Part shown: one piece after another, positions 9,301 through 16,067 of the stretch
How the letters are laid out: each line of letters opens with the position of its first letter
How positions within the stretch are numbered: position 1 is the first letter of the stretch
NCBI GenBank assembly: GCA_017517805.1
Contig: JAFWYD010000068.1
Coordinates: forward strand, 1-35,675
Source: Akkermansia sp.
Lineage (GTDB): Bacteria; Verrucomicrobiota; Verrucomicrobiia; Verrucomicrobiales; Akkermansiaceae
Length of the DNA: 35,675 nucleotides
Direction of reading: 5' to 3'
Notes under the pieces: model-generated
Told to the model about the DNA's origin: nothing
Seen by the model: only the letters and a program-made list of their open reading frames with translations
The model's database searches: none
Translations under genes and position numbers: made by a program

Positions 9301-9426
9301 GATAAGGAAAGTGGCAAAATCCACTGCGCAGAGCAACATTTCAATACCGTTGCCGATGGCCAGGAAAGCCCCGCGCGCTATCTGGCTCCGGTTGCATCGC
9401 TGTCTGAAGTATTGGCGAGAGTGTAA
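6388..9426 (+). CDS. res: Type III restriction enzyme, helicase/endonuclease subunit (Res)
   Basis: This 1012-aa protein has the length and layout of type III Res. The helicase domain shows Walker A METGTGKT near residues 98-106, a DEPQ box (243-246) in IVIIDEPQN, 'LREGWDNPNVFQVC' near residue 545, and a motif VI-like 'SRRQALGRGLRL' near 568. A C-terminal PD-(D/E)XK nuclease is visible as D942 in YNPDWAL followed by E960-T-K962 in VVETKG. All expected catalytic residues are present, so the enzyme looks intact. With Mod it would form the ATP-dependent complex that cleaves between unmodified sites. It begins 6 nt after mod and is the last gene of the operon at 570-9426; the next gene starts 53 nt later with very different base composition. 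Confidence 0.92.
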   Translation: MSKIRLHFEPNLEYQHRAIEAVCGLFEGTESGNHAFSVSLPVALKQGEQKLGLELSVHKNSTTLSGNELLRNLQAIQERNGIEMSGEVKPDGWHFTVEMETGTGKTYVYLRTIYELNKRYGFSKFVIVVPSIAIKEGVDKSISIMREHFRTLYDGLEMNSFTYDSARLQEVRNFGNSDKLQIMICTIQSITDIGKEAEEEFQDTAKRKGGKRAKRVMYTVSEKTDDRKPIEFIRECHPIVIIDEPQNIGSKGEEKGIACLHPLCTLRYSATHKNLFHPVYALNAVDASAQKLVKGIEVASIQSDITHVEPYIKLVSTSPKKGGSAKLEILCKTASGDYGREQVEVLPGTLLGIRANCPGVYDNVVVQEVHEDYIVCNHLESPLFVGQSTGGMDEEQITRAMIRATIEEHMKKEVKLRPKGIKVLSLFFIDQVADYRQYDAARNRKPGPLVQIFEQEYDKIMRMPQYRSLYEGGIPPAASKVHDGYFSIDKGKKGQDDIWTNTEDNAKGKEAAQRAYALIMRDKERLLSLDESLKFIFSHSALREGWDNPNVFQVCVLRDMSSIVSRRQALGRGLRLCVNQEGVRVRESGVNTLTVVAREDFKTYAAQLQKEYEADGVKFGIITKARLGVLEYTDNEGNTVRLGQELAEVVLDDLQSKKLITKEGKPTEELKKQLEAGTYKVPEACRCAQLQILSRLRQLTRPIEIKDARERQTVTSRYEKMRLDKDFLELWNRIKKKTTYRVQFDSEELISNVIGVLNIELAKIKAPLITKTVTETVMDINGIQSGAQKTTVTVMDTRQVPVGDILTTLEAATHLTRKTLSRILTGIQHLQAIRFNGPLFEKTVQRVIRAEMKKLMVKGVSYKPVTIGEKEYNAQELFKDTEGYLDKMIQASGKCVMDHVIWDSEIEKQFAIDAEASEQVKMYVKLPSTFRIHTPLGPYNPDWALVLDVEGKNHLYFVVETKGTDMLGELRDKESGKIHCAEQHFNTVADGQESPARYLAPVASLSEVLARV

Positions 9427-9479
9427 AGGTGATTTGCCATATGATTCAATGCTAAATAGGAAGTTCGGAAAAACAAGAA

Positions 9480-10265
9480 ATGGAAAATAATGAAACACCG
9501 ATCCCTTTGATGTGGTGGACAGAATTGGAACATCATGAATTATCATGTTTGCTTGACTCTTTTCCCTTGGATGTAAACGAACATGTATATGAAGATGCTA
9601 CTCATTTGAATTTTGTTGATGTATCTATCTCTGATTTTGATAGGTTCGTAGAGCTCATTATAGAATTGCTTATGAATCGAACATGGATGTCAGATTTGCT
9701 GCGATATGATGAGGATGCTCCTTACATGGAACTTGTATCACGTCGCACGCAAGATAAATTGCTTCCTTTGTTCAAAGAGTACGCTCAAAACAGAAAAGAA
9801 GGAAGCAGTGCTCATGCTGAGTTTAAACAGTATGCAATTTCCTATAGTTCGCAAGCAGCATTAAAGAAAAGATATCAGCATAAAGCTTTACCATTGTCAG
9901 AACTGATAAAGGAACAGATTTCACAGAATCCTGGCTTTGATTTCCATATGCTGCGTTCAGATTGCATATTTGTGTTTGGTGAAGCAAAATATAGGCGCGC
10001 TTCGACAGGATTTTCGGATGCTTTGAAGAAACTGTGTGAATTGGTTGAGGAATGCAAACATATAAGTGATTGCGGTGTATTGAATAAGTTTAATAGTGAA
10101 GCTGCCAAAAATTGCTATGCTGGCAATTATGCTTTAGCAATAGGATTTTCATTTAGTGATGCAGACAAAAAAATTCCAGAGTGGAAAAAAAAGTTAGAGG
10201 AGATAAAAATATTGGCAGGCAGGAGCATATATATTATTTCTATAAGAAACGATGGATTTTTCTAA
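9480..10265 (+). CDS. hamA: HamA-like (DUF1837) nuclease of a Hachiman defence system
   Basis: This 261-aa soluble protein has a PD-(D/E)XK-like signature: D161 in RSDCIFVFGEAKYR, then E168-A-K170, with alpha/beta flanks. Residues 115-125 ('HAEFKQYAISY') and the C-terminal 'AGRSIYIISIRND' look like core elements of the DUF1837/HamA family. HamA is the nuclease effector of Hachiman and is restrained by the helicase HamB. The identification rests on the motif, the size, and the adjacent Ski2-like helicase, which starts 14 nt before this stop. The gene is clearly more AT-rich than the upstream res gene, so it was probably acquired separately. No convincing promoter is seen in the 53-nt gap. The alternative is another nuclease of the same fold in an AbpAB-like pair. 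Confidence 0.7.
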   Translation: MENNETPIPLMWWTELEHHELSCLLDSFPLDVNEHVYEDATHLNFVDVSISDFDRFVELIIELLMNRTWMSDLLRYDEDAPYMELVSRRTQDKLLPLFKEYAQNRKEGSSAHAEFKQYAISYSSQAALKKRYQHKALPLSELIKEQISQNPGFDFHMLRSDCIFVFGEAKYRRASTGFSDALKKLCELVEECKHISDCGVLNKFNSEAAKNCYAGNYALAIGFSFSDADKKIPEWKKKLEEIKILAGRSIYIISIRNDGFF

Positions 10266-12528
10266 AGTATATAGTGGTGAAGGGAATAGCGAGCGGTTAC
10301 TTTACCTGATTGAAGTTATCAGGGCAAAGGGACCAATCGATATGTCAATTATGGAAGAGTTGGCGCACATAAAGAATGCAACTCCCAATATTTTTGCGAA
10401 GCATGAGCAAGCATTACTGAGTGCTATGGGGCTTTTTTATAAGCCGATTGAAGATAAAAGCCTATATGGTTTGATATTTGATACAATATCAGCGTCGATT
10501 AAAGATATAGAGCATGCAACATATACTCCGATACAGGTTGATATGTTGCACAAAGTTCGCAAAAATGAAAGTTTTTCCTTCTCAGCTCCAACAAGTGCCG
10601 GAAAGTCACATGTAATACGAGCACTTATAGAGGAATGCGATAAAGATGTTGTCATCGTTGTTCCTTCCCGAGCTTTGCTGACTGAGTACATTATGAATAT
10701 AAGGCAACATTTAAAGGATATAGTGCTGCCGCTTCAGTTTATAGAAAGAATAAATTTGGAGAAAAGCTCGCGTAGAGTTTATGTGGTAACACCCGAACGG
10801 GCTTTTGATGTGTTTCGTAATTTAGAAGAACATAATGTTTCTATGTTTTTGTTTGACGAGGCCCAATTGTCTGAAGAGAAACGTAGAGGAGTGCTGTTCG
10901 ATGCTTTAGTCGAGAATATTTGCAGATGTTACCCGAATGTGAAAAAAGTTTTTGCTCATCCATTTATAGCCAACCCTGAGGCTCAGATAGTAAAACATAA
11001 CAACACAGGTATAAAAGGACTGGGGTATGCCTATAATCAACAGAGCGTTGGGAAAATCTTCGTTGTACATGATATTGATGGAGACAAAGATAAGTGGGCA
11101 TTTTTTTCTCCATATGACAAAAAATCTGAAGAGTATGAATGCAAAAATGATATTATTTTAAAATTTTTAGAACAAAAAAAATCAGTTTTAATTTTTACAT
11201 CGAAAGAACAATTAAAGGGATATAGGATTAGAAAATATATACGTTATCTTAGAGTGTGTAAACGTATAGAGAATGAAGAGGCGCTCGCGATTATTAGTCA
11301 AATTTCTGAATATATAGGCGCAGATTTAAATAATCCGTGGAAAAAATCAATATTAATTCTTCTCATGAGTAGAGGAATTGTATATCACCATGGTTCTATG
11401 CCATTAAAAGTGCGTAGTCTCGTTGAGCAGTTTGTACGTTTAGGTCATGCTCGTGTATGCCTAGCTACGCCTACTTTGCTACAAGGCATCAATATGCCTT
11501 TTGATCTTGTATGGATTGAGAATTATTTATTCAGAGATAAAGAAGAAAATATGAGGGCTCTTTCTCTTAAAAATTTATTGGGAAGAGCAGGCCGCAGCAC
11601 TACATTAGGGTATTTTGATGTGGGATGGGTGGTAATTGAACGAAAAAATATAAAATCATTTAAGGATAGAATAAAACAGGAGCCGCGTATTAAAGAAGCA
11701 CCTTTAATCGAACGTGCTCAAAATGAAACCGATGTTGAGCTTAAAGAATTCGTAGAAGCAATTATAGAGGGTTCTTATGATGAAACTTACAATATGACAC
11801 TAAATCAAGTTTCTCGTTTGCAAAGCCGGCAATTAGACTCTACAATTAAACAATTGCTTGATGATTTGTTGCCTGGTGGGAAATTAATTTCTATTAGTTC
11901 TTTTTATTCTAAACAAAACAAGAATCTTAGGAATCGTGTAAAAGAGGCATTTCAGCATATTTTCGAACAATCCTTAACCAGAAAGTTGGTAAAAGGTGAA
12001 AAATCTATTATAAGCGAGGCTTTACATATATTTATTAAACATGTTAATGGTTTAAATTTAAAATCTATAGCCCATAGCCGTTTACGTGATATTCAAGAGC
12101 GGGTTGCACTACAGAGCAATTCTGTCCCTTTTGTTATTAAAGCAAAGGAAATCCCAGACTCTTCATTGAAGGCGAATCCCCCATTGTATGGCAAAGATGA
12201 GTTGTACAATTACGATTCTTTAGTTTATGATACATATGATTACATCGATAAGGTTTTGAGTATGTCAATTTCATCAGTAATTAATGTATCGATGGCAGAA
12301 TATTACGAAAGAACAGGCGATGGAAGAGCTGATAGTTTGGCTAAGTTTATCAAATATGGTTCTAATGATGATAAGGTTATAGCATTGACGAGATATGGTT
12401 TTACCCTTGAGGATATGGATTGGTTGCTTAATTGTGTATGTTCAGTGAATGAAAATAAAATAACATTTAATGAAAATATTAGCTCGCTTAATAATGAACA
12501 AAAGCTAAGAATAGCATGCTATTTGTGA
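10252..12528 (+). CDS. hamB: HamB-like superfamily 2 helicase of a Hachiman defence system
   Basis: This 758-aa protein is a Ski2-like SF2 helicase. Walker A is SAPTSAGKS (Lys118), the box II is DEAQ (202-205), 'HHGSMPLKVRSLVEQF' near residue 380 and 'ATPTLLQGINMPFD' near 405 form motifs IV-V, and 'LLGRAGRS' near 443 is motif VI. The C-terminal 300 residues are helical with no domain I recognise. HamB is the DNA-sensing helicase that holds the HamA nuclease in check. The gene overlaps hamA by 14 nt, as expected for a stoichiometric pair. It is very AT-rich (one 60-base line from 11161 has only 12 G/C) and holds an A8 tract at 11174-11181. No signal peptide or membrane segment is apparent. Confidence 0.72.
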   Translation: MDFSKVYSGEGNSERLLYLIEVIRAKGPIDMSIMEELAHIKNATPNIFAKHEQALLSAMGLFYKPIEDKSLYGLIFDTISASIKDIEHATYTPIQVDMLHKVRKNESFSFSAPTSAGKSHVIRALIEECDKDVVIVVPSRALLTEYIMNIRQHLKDIVLPLQFIERINLEKSSRRVYVVTPERAFDVFRNLEEHNVSMFLFDEAQLSEEKRRGVLFDALVENICRCYPNVKKVFAHPFIANPEAQIVKHNNTGIKGLGYAYNQQSVGKIFVVHDIDGDKDKWAFFSPYDKKSEEYECKNDIILKFLEQKKSVLIFTSKEQLKGYRIRKYIRYLRVCKRIENEEALAIISQISEYIGADLNNPWKKSILILLMSRGIVYHHGSMPLKVRSLVEQFVRLGHARVCLATPTLLQGINMPFDLVWIENYLFRDKEENMRALSLKNLLGRAGRSTTLGYFDVGWVVIERKNIKSFKDRIKQEPRIKEAPLIERAQNETDVELKEFVEAIIEGSYDETYNMTLNQVSRLQSRQLDSTIKQLLDDLLPGGKLISISSFYSKQNKNLRNRVKEAFQHIFEQSLTRKLVKGEKSIISEALHIFIKHVNGLNLKSIAHSRLRDIQERVALQSNSVPFVIKAKEIPDSSLKANPPLYGKDELYNYDSLVYDTYDYIDKVLSMSISSVINVSMAEYYERTGDGRADSLAKFIKYGSNDDKVIALTRYGFTLEDMDWLLNCVCSVNENKITFNENISSLNNEQKLRIACYL

Positions 12529-12601
12529 TGCAAGGTGTGTAACGTAAAGAATACAATTGAATAAATTAGAACCATCTATTGTATTATTTAATCATAAAGA
12601 T

Positions 12602-13585
12602 ATGAATATAAAAGATTTTCCCATTATCATCTATCAGTCTGCCGATGGCATCACTCGCTTAGATGTGCATTTCAGCGATGATTCCGTGTGGTTGAGTACT
12701 GCTCAGATGGCGGAGCTGTTTCAGCGAGATCGCTCGGTAATTACCAAGCATATCAAGAATGTTTTTGACGAAGGCGAGTTGAAGAAGGAAAGCAATGTGC
12801 AAATTTTGCACATTGCAAATTCCGACCGTCCGGTATCTTTTTATAGTCTGGATGTTATCATATCGGTTGGATATCGTGTTAAATCGCAGCGCGGTGTGCA
12901 ATTCCGCTTGTGGGCTTCCGGTATTATCAAGGAGTACATGCGCAAGGGCTTTGCCATGGATGATGCCCGGTTGAAGGAGCTGGGGGGCGGTGGCTATTTC
13001 AAGGAGCTGCTGGCACGTATACGCGACATTCGGGCTTCGGAGAAGGTGTTTTACCGGCAGGTGCTGGAGATTTATGCCACGAGTATTGATTATGACCCCA
13101 GGGCTGAGATTTCCATGGAGTTCTTCAAGAAGGTGCAGAACAAGATTCACTACGCCGTGCATGGAGAAACGGCAGCGGAGGTGATTTATCACCGGGCGGA
13201 TGCAGAGAAGGAGTTCATGGGTCTGATGAGTTTTGCCGGGAGCCAGCCGACGCTGGTGGAGGCCAAAGTGGCCAAGAATTACCTGAATGAAAAGGAACTG
13301 CGTGCCATGGGGCAGATTGTTTCCGGGTATCTGGACTTTGCAGAACGCCAGGCAGAGCGCGAACAGCCTATGACGATGAAGGACTGGGCGGCGCACCTTG
13401 ACCGCATGCTGACCATGAGTGGCGAACAATTGCTCACCGGCAGCGGCAGCATCAGCCACGAACAGGCCATGGAAAAAGCTACCTTGGAATACAAGAAGTA
13501 CAAGGCTCGCACCCTCAGCGATGTGGAGAAGGACTACCTCATCTGCATGAAAGACCTGCAAAGCAAAAGCAAGGAGTTGAAATAA
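12602..13585 (+). CDS. rhuM: RhuM-family protein
   Basis: The 327-aa product matches the Virulence_RhuM family. It opens with 'IIIYQSADGITRLDVHF', carries a helix-turn-helix-like block 'STAQMAELFQRDRSVITKH' (about residues 30-50), then the hallmark 'YSLDVIISVGYRVKSQRG' and 'FRLWASGIIKEYMRKGFA'. The second half (about 140-327) is helical. RhuM proteins are frequent next to restriction-modification and other defence genes; their biochemical role is unknown to me, and DNA binding is inferred from the N-terminus. The frame is open upstream and a TTG at 12557 would add 15 residues; I chose the ATG at 12602 because it fits the usual family start and a TTTAAT box lies 9 nt before it. The first ~100 nt are AT-rich like hamB, the rest is GC-rich. 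Confidence 0.8.
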   Translation: MNIKDFPIIIYQSADGITRLDVHFSDDSVWLSTAQMAELFQRDRSVITKHIKNVFDEGELKKESNVQILHIANSDRPVSFYSLDVIISVGYRVKSQRGVQFRLWASGIIKEYMRKGFAMDDARLKELGGGGYFKELLARIRDIRASEKVFYRQVLEIYATSIDYDPRAEISMEFFKKVQNKIHYAVHGETAAEVIYHRADAEKEFMGLMSFAGSQPTLVEAKVAKNYLNEKELRAMGQIVSGYLDFAERQAEREQPMTMKDWAAHLDRMLTMSGEQLLTGSGSISHEQAMEKATLEYKKYKARTLSDVEKDYLICMKDLQSKSKELK

Positions 13586-13681
13586 GCTTGCCTCCTATCA
13601 GCTTCAATACCTACTTTTGCCGCGACGCGTACCGCTACGACTGGGATAACTGTGAGCCGGATGCAGAGGGAAAAATCATAT

Positions 13682-13717
13682 TTTCATCATTTTGCTGGCG
13701 TCAGCAATATGATGAAA
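13682..13717. repeat. Strong imperfect palindrome (hairpin)
   Basis: The left arm TTTCATCAT plus TTGCTG pairs with CAGCAA plus ATGATGAAA around a GCGT loop. The stem is 15 bp with one T/T mismatch. There is no T-run on either side, so it is not an obvious rho-independent terminator for rhuM, which ends 96 nt upstream. It could be an mRNA 3' stabiliser, a recombination site or a remnant of an element end. A shorter inverted repeat, GTTTAC-5-GTAAAC, follows at 13741-13757. Confidence 0.65.
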
Positions 13718-13840
13718 GCAACACACCATCAATAGATTTTGTTTACGTTCAGTAAACTTGACCGCCGAGAGGACGCTAACATCTTGACAGTCGGAGGCAG
13801 CGTAAAAAATTGTCAGAAATTGGGAAGGCATCGTCCCGCC

Positions 13841-13920
13841 GACTTAGGGGGTGACTTGGGGGGTGACTTGGGGGGAAGATGCCGCTGACTTGAGGGGAAG
13901 ATGCTGCTGACTTGGGGTGA
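13841..13920. repeat. G-rich tandem repeats (GACTTGGGGGG units)
   Basis: Units of GACTTGGGGGGT (12 bp, first copy with one variant) pass into two units of about 22 bp carrying AAGATGC(C/T)GCT, then a final GACTTGGGG. A 10-bp unit TCTTGGGGTG occurs twice nearby at 14021-14040. At least four G-runs lie on the plus strand within about 60 nt, enough for a possible G-quadruplex. Confidence 0.7.
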
Positions 13921-14140
13921 TACACCCATCAGATACATTCGTGGTCTGGCATAATTCCCTCCTGACTCTTAAATTTTCCTACGCAAGCGAAGATCCCGCG
14001 ACTCGTGCCGTCTTGTAGAGTCTTGGGGTGTCTTGGGGTGAACTTTCTGCAGAAAACTTGCCCTTGTACTAGCTGGGTACGTTCACATAATTGGGCACAC
14101 CTCAACAAAAAACATCCATCATCCCGGGAAGACACATAAC

Positions 14141-14308
14141 ATGACAGCCCTCATCAAGGACGGCTACGTCCATGAACAGGTCATTTCTCACAAAAAGAAA
14201 TACCTCAGCCTCACCGGCGAGGGTAAAGAACTCTACTCTGAGTTCATAAGCAAGTCTGCTGCATTGACTCAAAAGTTAAGATCCTTAAAGAAGGGGAACT
14301 CAAATTAG
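14141..14308 (+). CDS. Small ORF resembling the end of a winged-helix protein (probable gene fragment)
   Basis: An ATG-started frame of 55 codons ends at TAG 14306-14308. The product contains 'LIKDGYVHEQVISHKKKYL' followed by 'SLTGEGKELYSEF', which looks like the wing and last helix of a MarR/wHTH-type DNA-binding domain; 'L(T/S)..G.ELY' is a usual ending. The recognition helix and everything before it are missing, and no ribosome binding site or promoter is seen, so a truncated remnant is more likely than a functional small protein. A perfect 11-bp palindrome follows 5 nt after the stop. Confidence 0.35.
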   Translation: MTALIKDGYVHEQVISHKKKYLSLTGEGKELYSEFISKSAALTQKLRSLKKGNSN

Positions 14309-14313
14309 CCCGT

Positions 14314-14340
14314 CAGTTATCCGATATTTTCGGATAACTG
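14314..14340. repeat. Perfect 11-bp inverted repeat
   Basis: CAGTTATCCGA and TCGGATAACTG flank a 5-nt loop, 75 nt beyond the hipA stop and 5 nt after the small ORF at 14141. Neither side has a T-run. The core reads TATCC-N9-GGATA, close to the E. coli HipB operator consensus TATCC-N8-GGATA, but it lies downstream of hipA, not at the promoter. Confidence 0.7.
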
Positions 14341-14414
14341 CATCTCTACTCTCTAAATGCAGAAATATAGCACCCCGCCCTGGTCGGGAAATCACATCGT
14401 GAAAACAAACTGCT

Positions 14415-15689
14415 TTATGGCTTAAGCACCGAATTATACCCGGCTGCATGTTCAAAGGCTCCTGCCATTTCCTCTTGTTGCGCTGCCGGGATTCCCATAT
14501 TCGTTGCAATGCTTCGCCAGCCTGATACAGCCCGGGCTATAGGAACAAGTGACTCCTTAGCCTCCCTGGGGCGTAAATAAAAAACATCCGCGTAATCACA
14601 GAGTAATTTGAGTGAAGCTGTATTATCCCCCTCCACGATATCCATGGAAAGAGTATGTCCCTTGACATGTTCCGGGGTTGGGTTAACGTCGAACATCGGT
14701 GCCAGTTGCCATCCCTTTCGTTCCAGACGAAGGAAACCATGATTCCGAGGATGATCATCTACATTGGTCACCATGATGCTCAGCGCTATACGGCACCACA
14801 GTTCTTTCAGGTCTGCCCGGGGATTTGCTGTATACTGGCTCATATACTCTGCCAGCTCTGCGTAAGAGTGAACCTCCCCGTCCTGTGCTTGCAGCATCGT
14901 CATAGCGGAAATGTAAGGCAGACGTGTACCACTGGGACTGCGATCAAAGCGGCGACTCAGAAATACACTCTTACCTCGTGCCGGGCGTTTGAGACTGAAC
15001 TCCGGAACTCTTATCCCGGCTTTGGCTGCGATTGTCATGGCCACCGCCTCCCATGCTACTACATCGTATTCCTGCTGGGAGTTGCTGAACTTGGCCATAT
15101 AGAGATTGCCTTGCTCATCCTTTACGCTAGCTTTGGGCCATGCACCACCCAGGGAAGAACCGGGATTCAACAGCATGCGTAATTCCGCCGGTGTTGCGGT
15201 GTCGCGGCAGAGGTGTTCCGCAGCATGATGCAGGGGAAGCAAATCAATAATCGGCGGTATGCTGTCGCCCTCTTCCGTGTGCAGGAAAGTAGAACCTCCA
15301 TCTGAAGAATAACGCAGGGCACCCATGCGGGCCATATCATTTACCCCAAGCAGATAGTGCTGTTCCCCCAAAGCTCCGCTCACCGTCGGATATCCCGGCA
15401 GATCTTTGCGATGTGCTTGCTGTATCAGTCGGCGCCCCCATCTATCCGGTGCACTATCGCTCATACTTCCAAAAAGCACTTGCCCCGGGGTGGTATGGTA
15501 TTTTCCACGCCCCAGCGGTAGCATAGGCTCCAGCTCGTAGCTGTGCGGGTGGTTCAACCACTCCTGGCTATATTCAAAACTGGCAGAGCCCTGACGGCGG
15601 TGGTGTATCCACAATGTCCCGACCCGTATGCAGTCTGCACCAGGTTGCAATAAATCGGTATACACCCCTATCTCAGTATCATTGGTCAT
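14415..15689 (-). CDS. hipA: HipA-type serine/threonine kinase toxin
   Basis: This 424-aa protein carries the HipA landmarks. The N-terminal HipA_N-like part ends before 'GSSLGGAWPKASV' (177-189), which corresponds to the flexible P-loop carrying the regulatory serine. K200 in YMAKFS is the likely ATP-binding lysine. VTNVDDHPRNHGF holds catalytic D311 with H313 and N316, aligned to DGHAKN of E. coli HipA, and D334 in APMFDVNP is the metal-binding aspartate. HipA toxins phosphorylate aminoacyl-tRNA synthetases (GltX in E. coli), stopping translation and promoting persistence. The start overlaps the upstream hipB by 11 nt, giving antitoxin-first order. The kinase core appears intact. Confidence 0.88.
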   Translation of the reverse strand: MTNDTEIGVYTDLLQPGADCIRVGTLWIHHRRQGSASFEYSQEWLNHPHSYELEPMLPLGRGKYHTTPGQVLFGSMSDSAPDRWGRRLIQQAHRKDLPGYPTVSGALGEQHYLLGVNDMARMGALRYSSDGGSTFLHTEEGDSIPPIIDLLPLHHAAEHLCRDTATPAELRMLLNPGSSLGGAWPKASVKDEQGNLYMAKFSNSQQEYDVVAWEAVAMTIAAKAGIRVPEFSLKRPARGKSVFLSRRFDRSPSGTRLPYISAMTMLQAQDGEVHSYAELAEYMSQYTANPRADLKELWCRIALSIMVTNVDDHPRNHGFLRLERKGWQLAPMFDVNPTPEHVKGHTLSMDIVEGDNTASLKLLCDYADVFYLRPREAKESLVPIARAVSGWRSIATNMGIPAAQQEEMAGAFEHAAGYNSVLKP

Positions 15690-15999
15690 AGCGCTTATTC
15701 ACTATATTCTTTGGCATCTGTTCTGCCTCCAGACCTAATCCTACGGCATCGTGACGCGCATCAAAAGCATCGCTCAGGCGCTCAACAAGGCCCAGAGCAA
15801 AGATAACCGCTGCGTAGCTGCTCATGGATACCCCGGCATCTCCCTTTTCGATGCGGTACAGCGTTGCTCGCGATATACGCGCACGCTCCGCAAGCGTCGT
15901 CGTTGATATACGCCGCCGGCGCCGGGCATCTCTCAAATCATTTCCCATCTTTTTCAGGGCTTTTGCAGCTTGTGGATAGAGTGGCCATCTCTCGTTCAT
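15679..15999 (-). CDS. hipB: HipB-type XRE-family antitoxin
   Basis: This 106-aa basic protein has a Cro/C1-type helix-turn-helix at about residues 20-75: 'LRDARRRRRISTTTLAERA' followed by 'RISRATLYRIEKGDAGVS'. The remainder is a short helical tail. It is first in an operon with hipA (11-nt overlap), as in known hipBA loci, and would neutralise the kinase and repress the shared promoter. The ATG at 15997-15999 lies 8 nt after a CATAAT -10 box, so the mRNA would be leaderless or nearly so. A small inverted repeat TCATG-ATG-CATGA (15996-16008) straddles the start and could be an operator. The ISL3 element begins 68 nt upstream of the start. Confidence 0.85.
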   Translation of the reverse strand: MNERWPLYPQAAKALKKMGNDLRDARRRRRISTTTLAERARISRATLYRIEKGDAGVSMSSYAAVIFALGLVERLSDAFDARHDAVGLGLEAEQMPKNIVNKRYDQ

Positions 16000-16007
16000 G
16001 ATGCATG

Positions 16008-16036
16008 ATTATGTCTCATATCTGAGTAAAAAGCAA
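16008..16036 (-). promoter_or_regulatory. Probable hipBA promoter
   Basis: On the minus strand TTGCTT (16036-16031), a 17-bp spacer and CATAAT (16013-16008) lie 8 nt before the hipB ATG. The insertion sequence target duplication begins 24 bp upstream of the -35 box, so the core promoter was left intact. Confidence 0.6.
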
Positions 16037-16059
16037 GAGTTTTTAATCAGATGTAGGAC

Positions 16060-16067
16060 AAAATACC
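16060..16067. repeat. Left 8-bp target-site duplication of the insertion sequence
   Basis: AAAATACC directly abuts the left inverted repeat and is repeated exactly at 17417-17424 outside the right inverted repeat. ISL3-family elements make 8-bp duplications. Confidence 0.9.

Larger units (their letters stand above)
13680..14060 (-). pseudogene. Possible remnant of a gene with a TPQV-repeat linker
   Basis: Read on the minus strand, 13841-13920 gives SPQVTPQVTP before a stop, and 14021-14050 gives SPQDTPRL. Such (S/T)PQ(V/D) repeats are a familiar linker in AlbA_2-type ATP-binding/putative DNA-binding proteins, placed before a C-terminal winged helix. Frames are interrupted by stops, so this would be a decayed copy. 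The assignment rests on the linker pattern alone. Confidence 0.25.
13586..14414. other. Gene-poor, decayed region with palindromes and G-rich repeats
   Basis: This roughly 830-nt stretch lies between rhuM and the hipBA operon. It holds two palindromes, a short inverted repeat, G-rich tandem repeats, a 55-codon ORF with a wHTH-like look (14141-14308), and stop-interrupted coding traces on the minus strand. A second 55-codon frame (TTG 13588 to TAA 13755) can be read but contains a perfect hairpin and matches nothing I know. I see no intact gene. Confidence 0.5.

Noticed and set aside
570..9426. DISARM or BREX system
   Set aside because: No DrmA/DrmB, PglZ, BrxL or BrxC-like gene is present; Mod and Res have the type III layout.
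13841..13920. CRISPR array
   Set aside because: Units are 12-22 bp, G-rich and contiguous, with no unique spacers and no cas genes.
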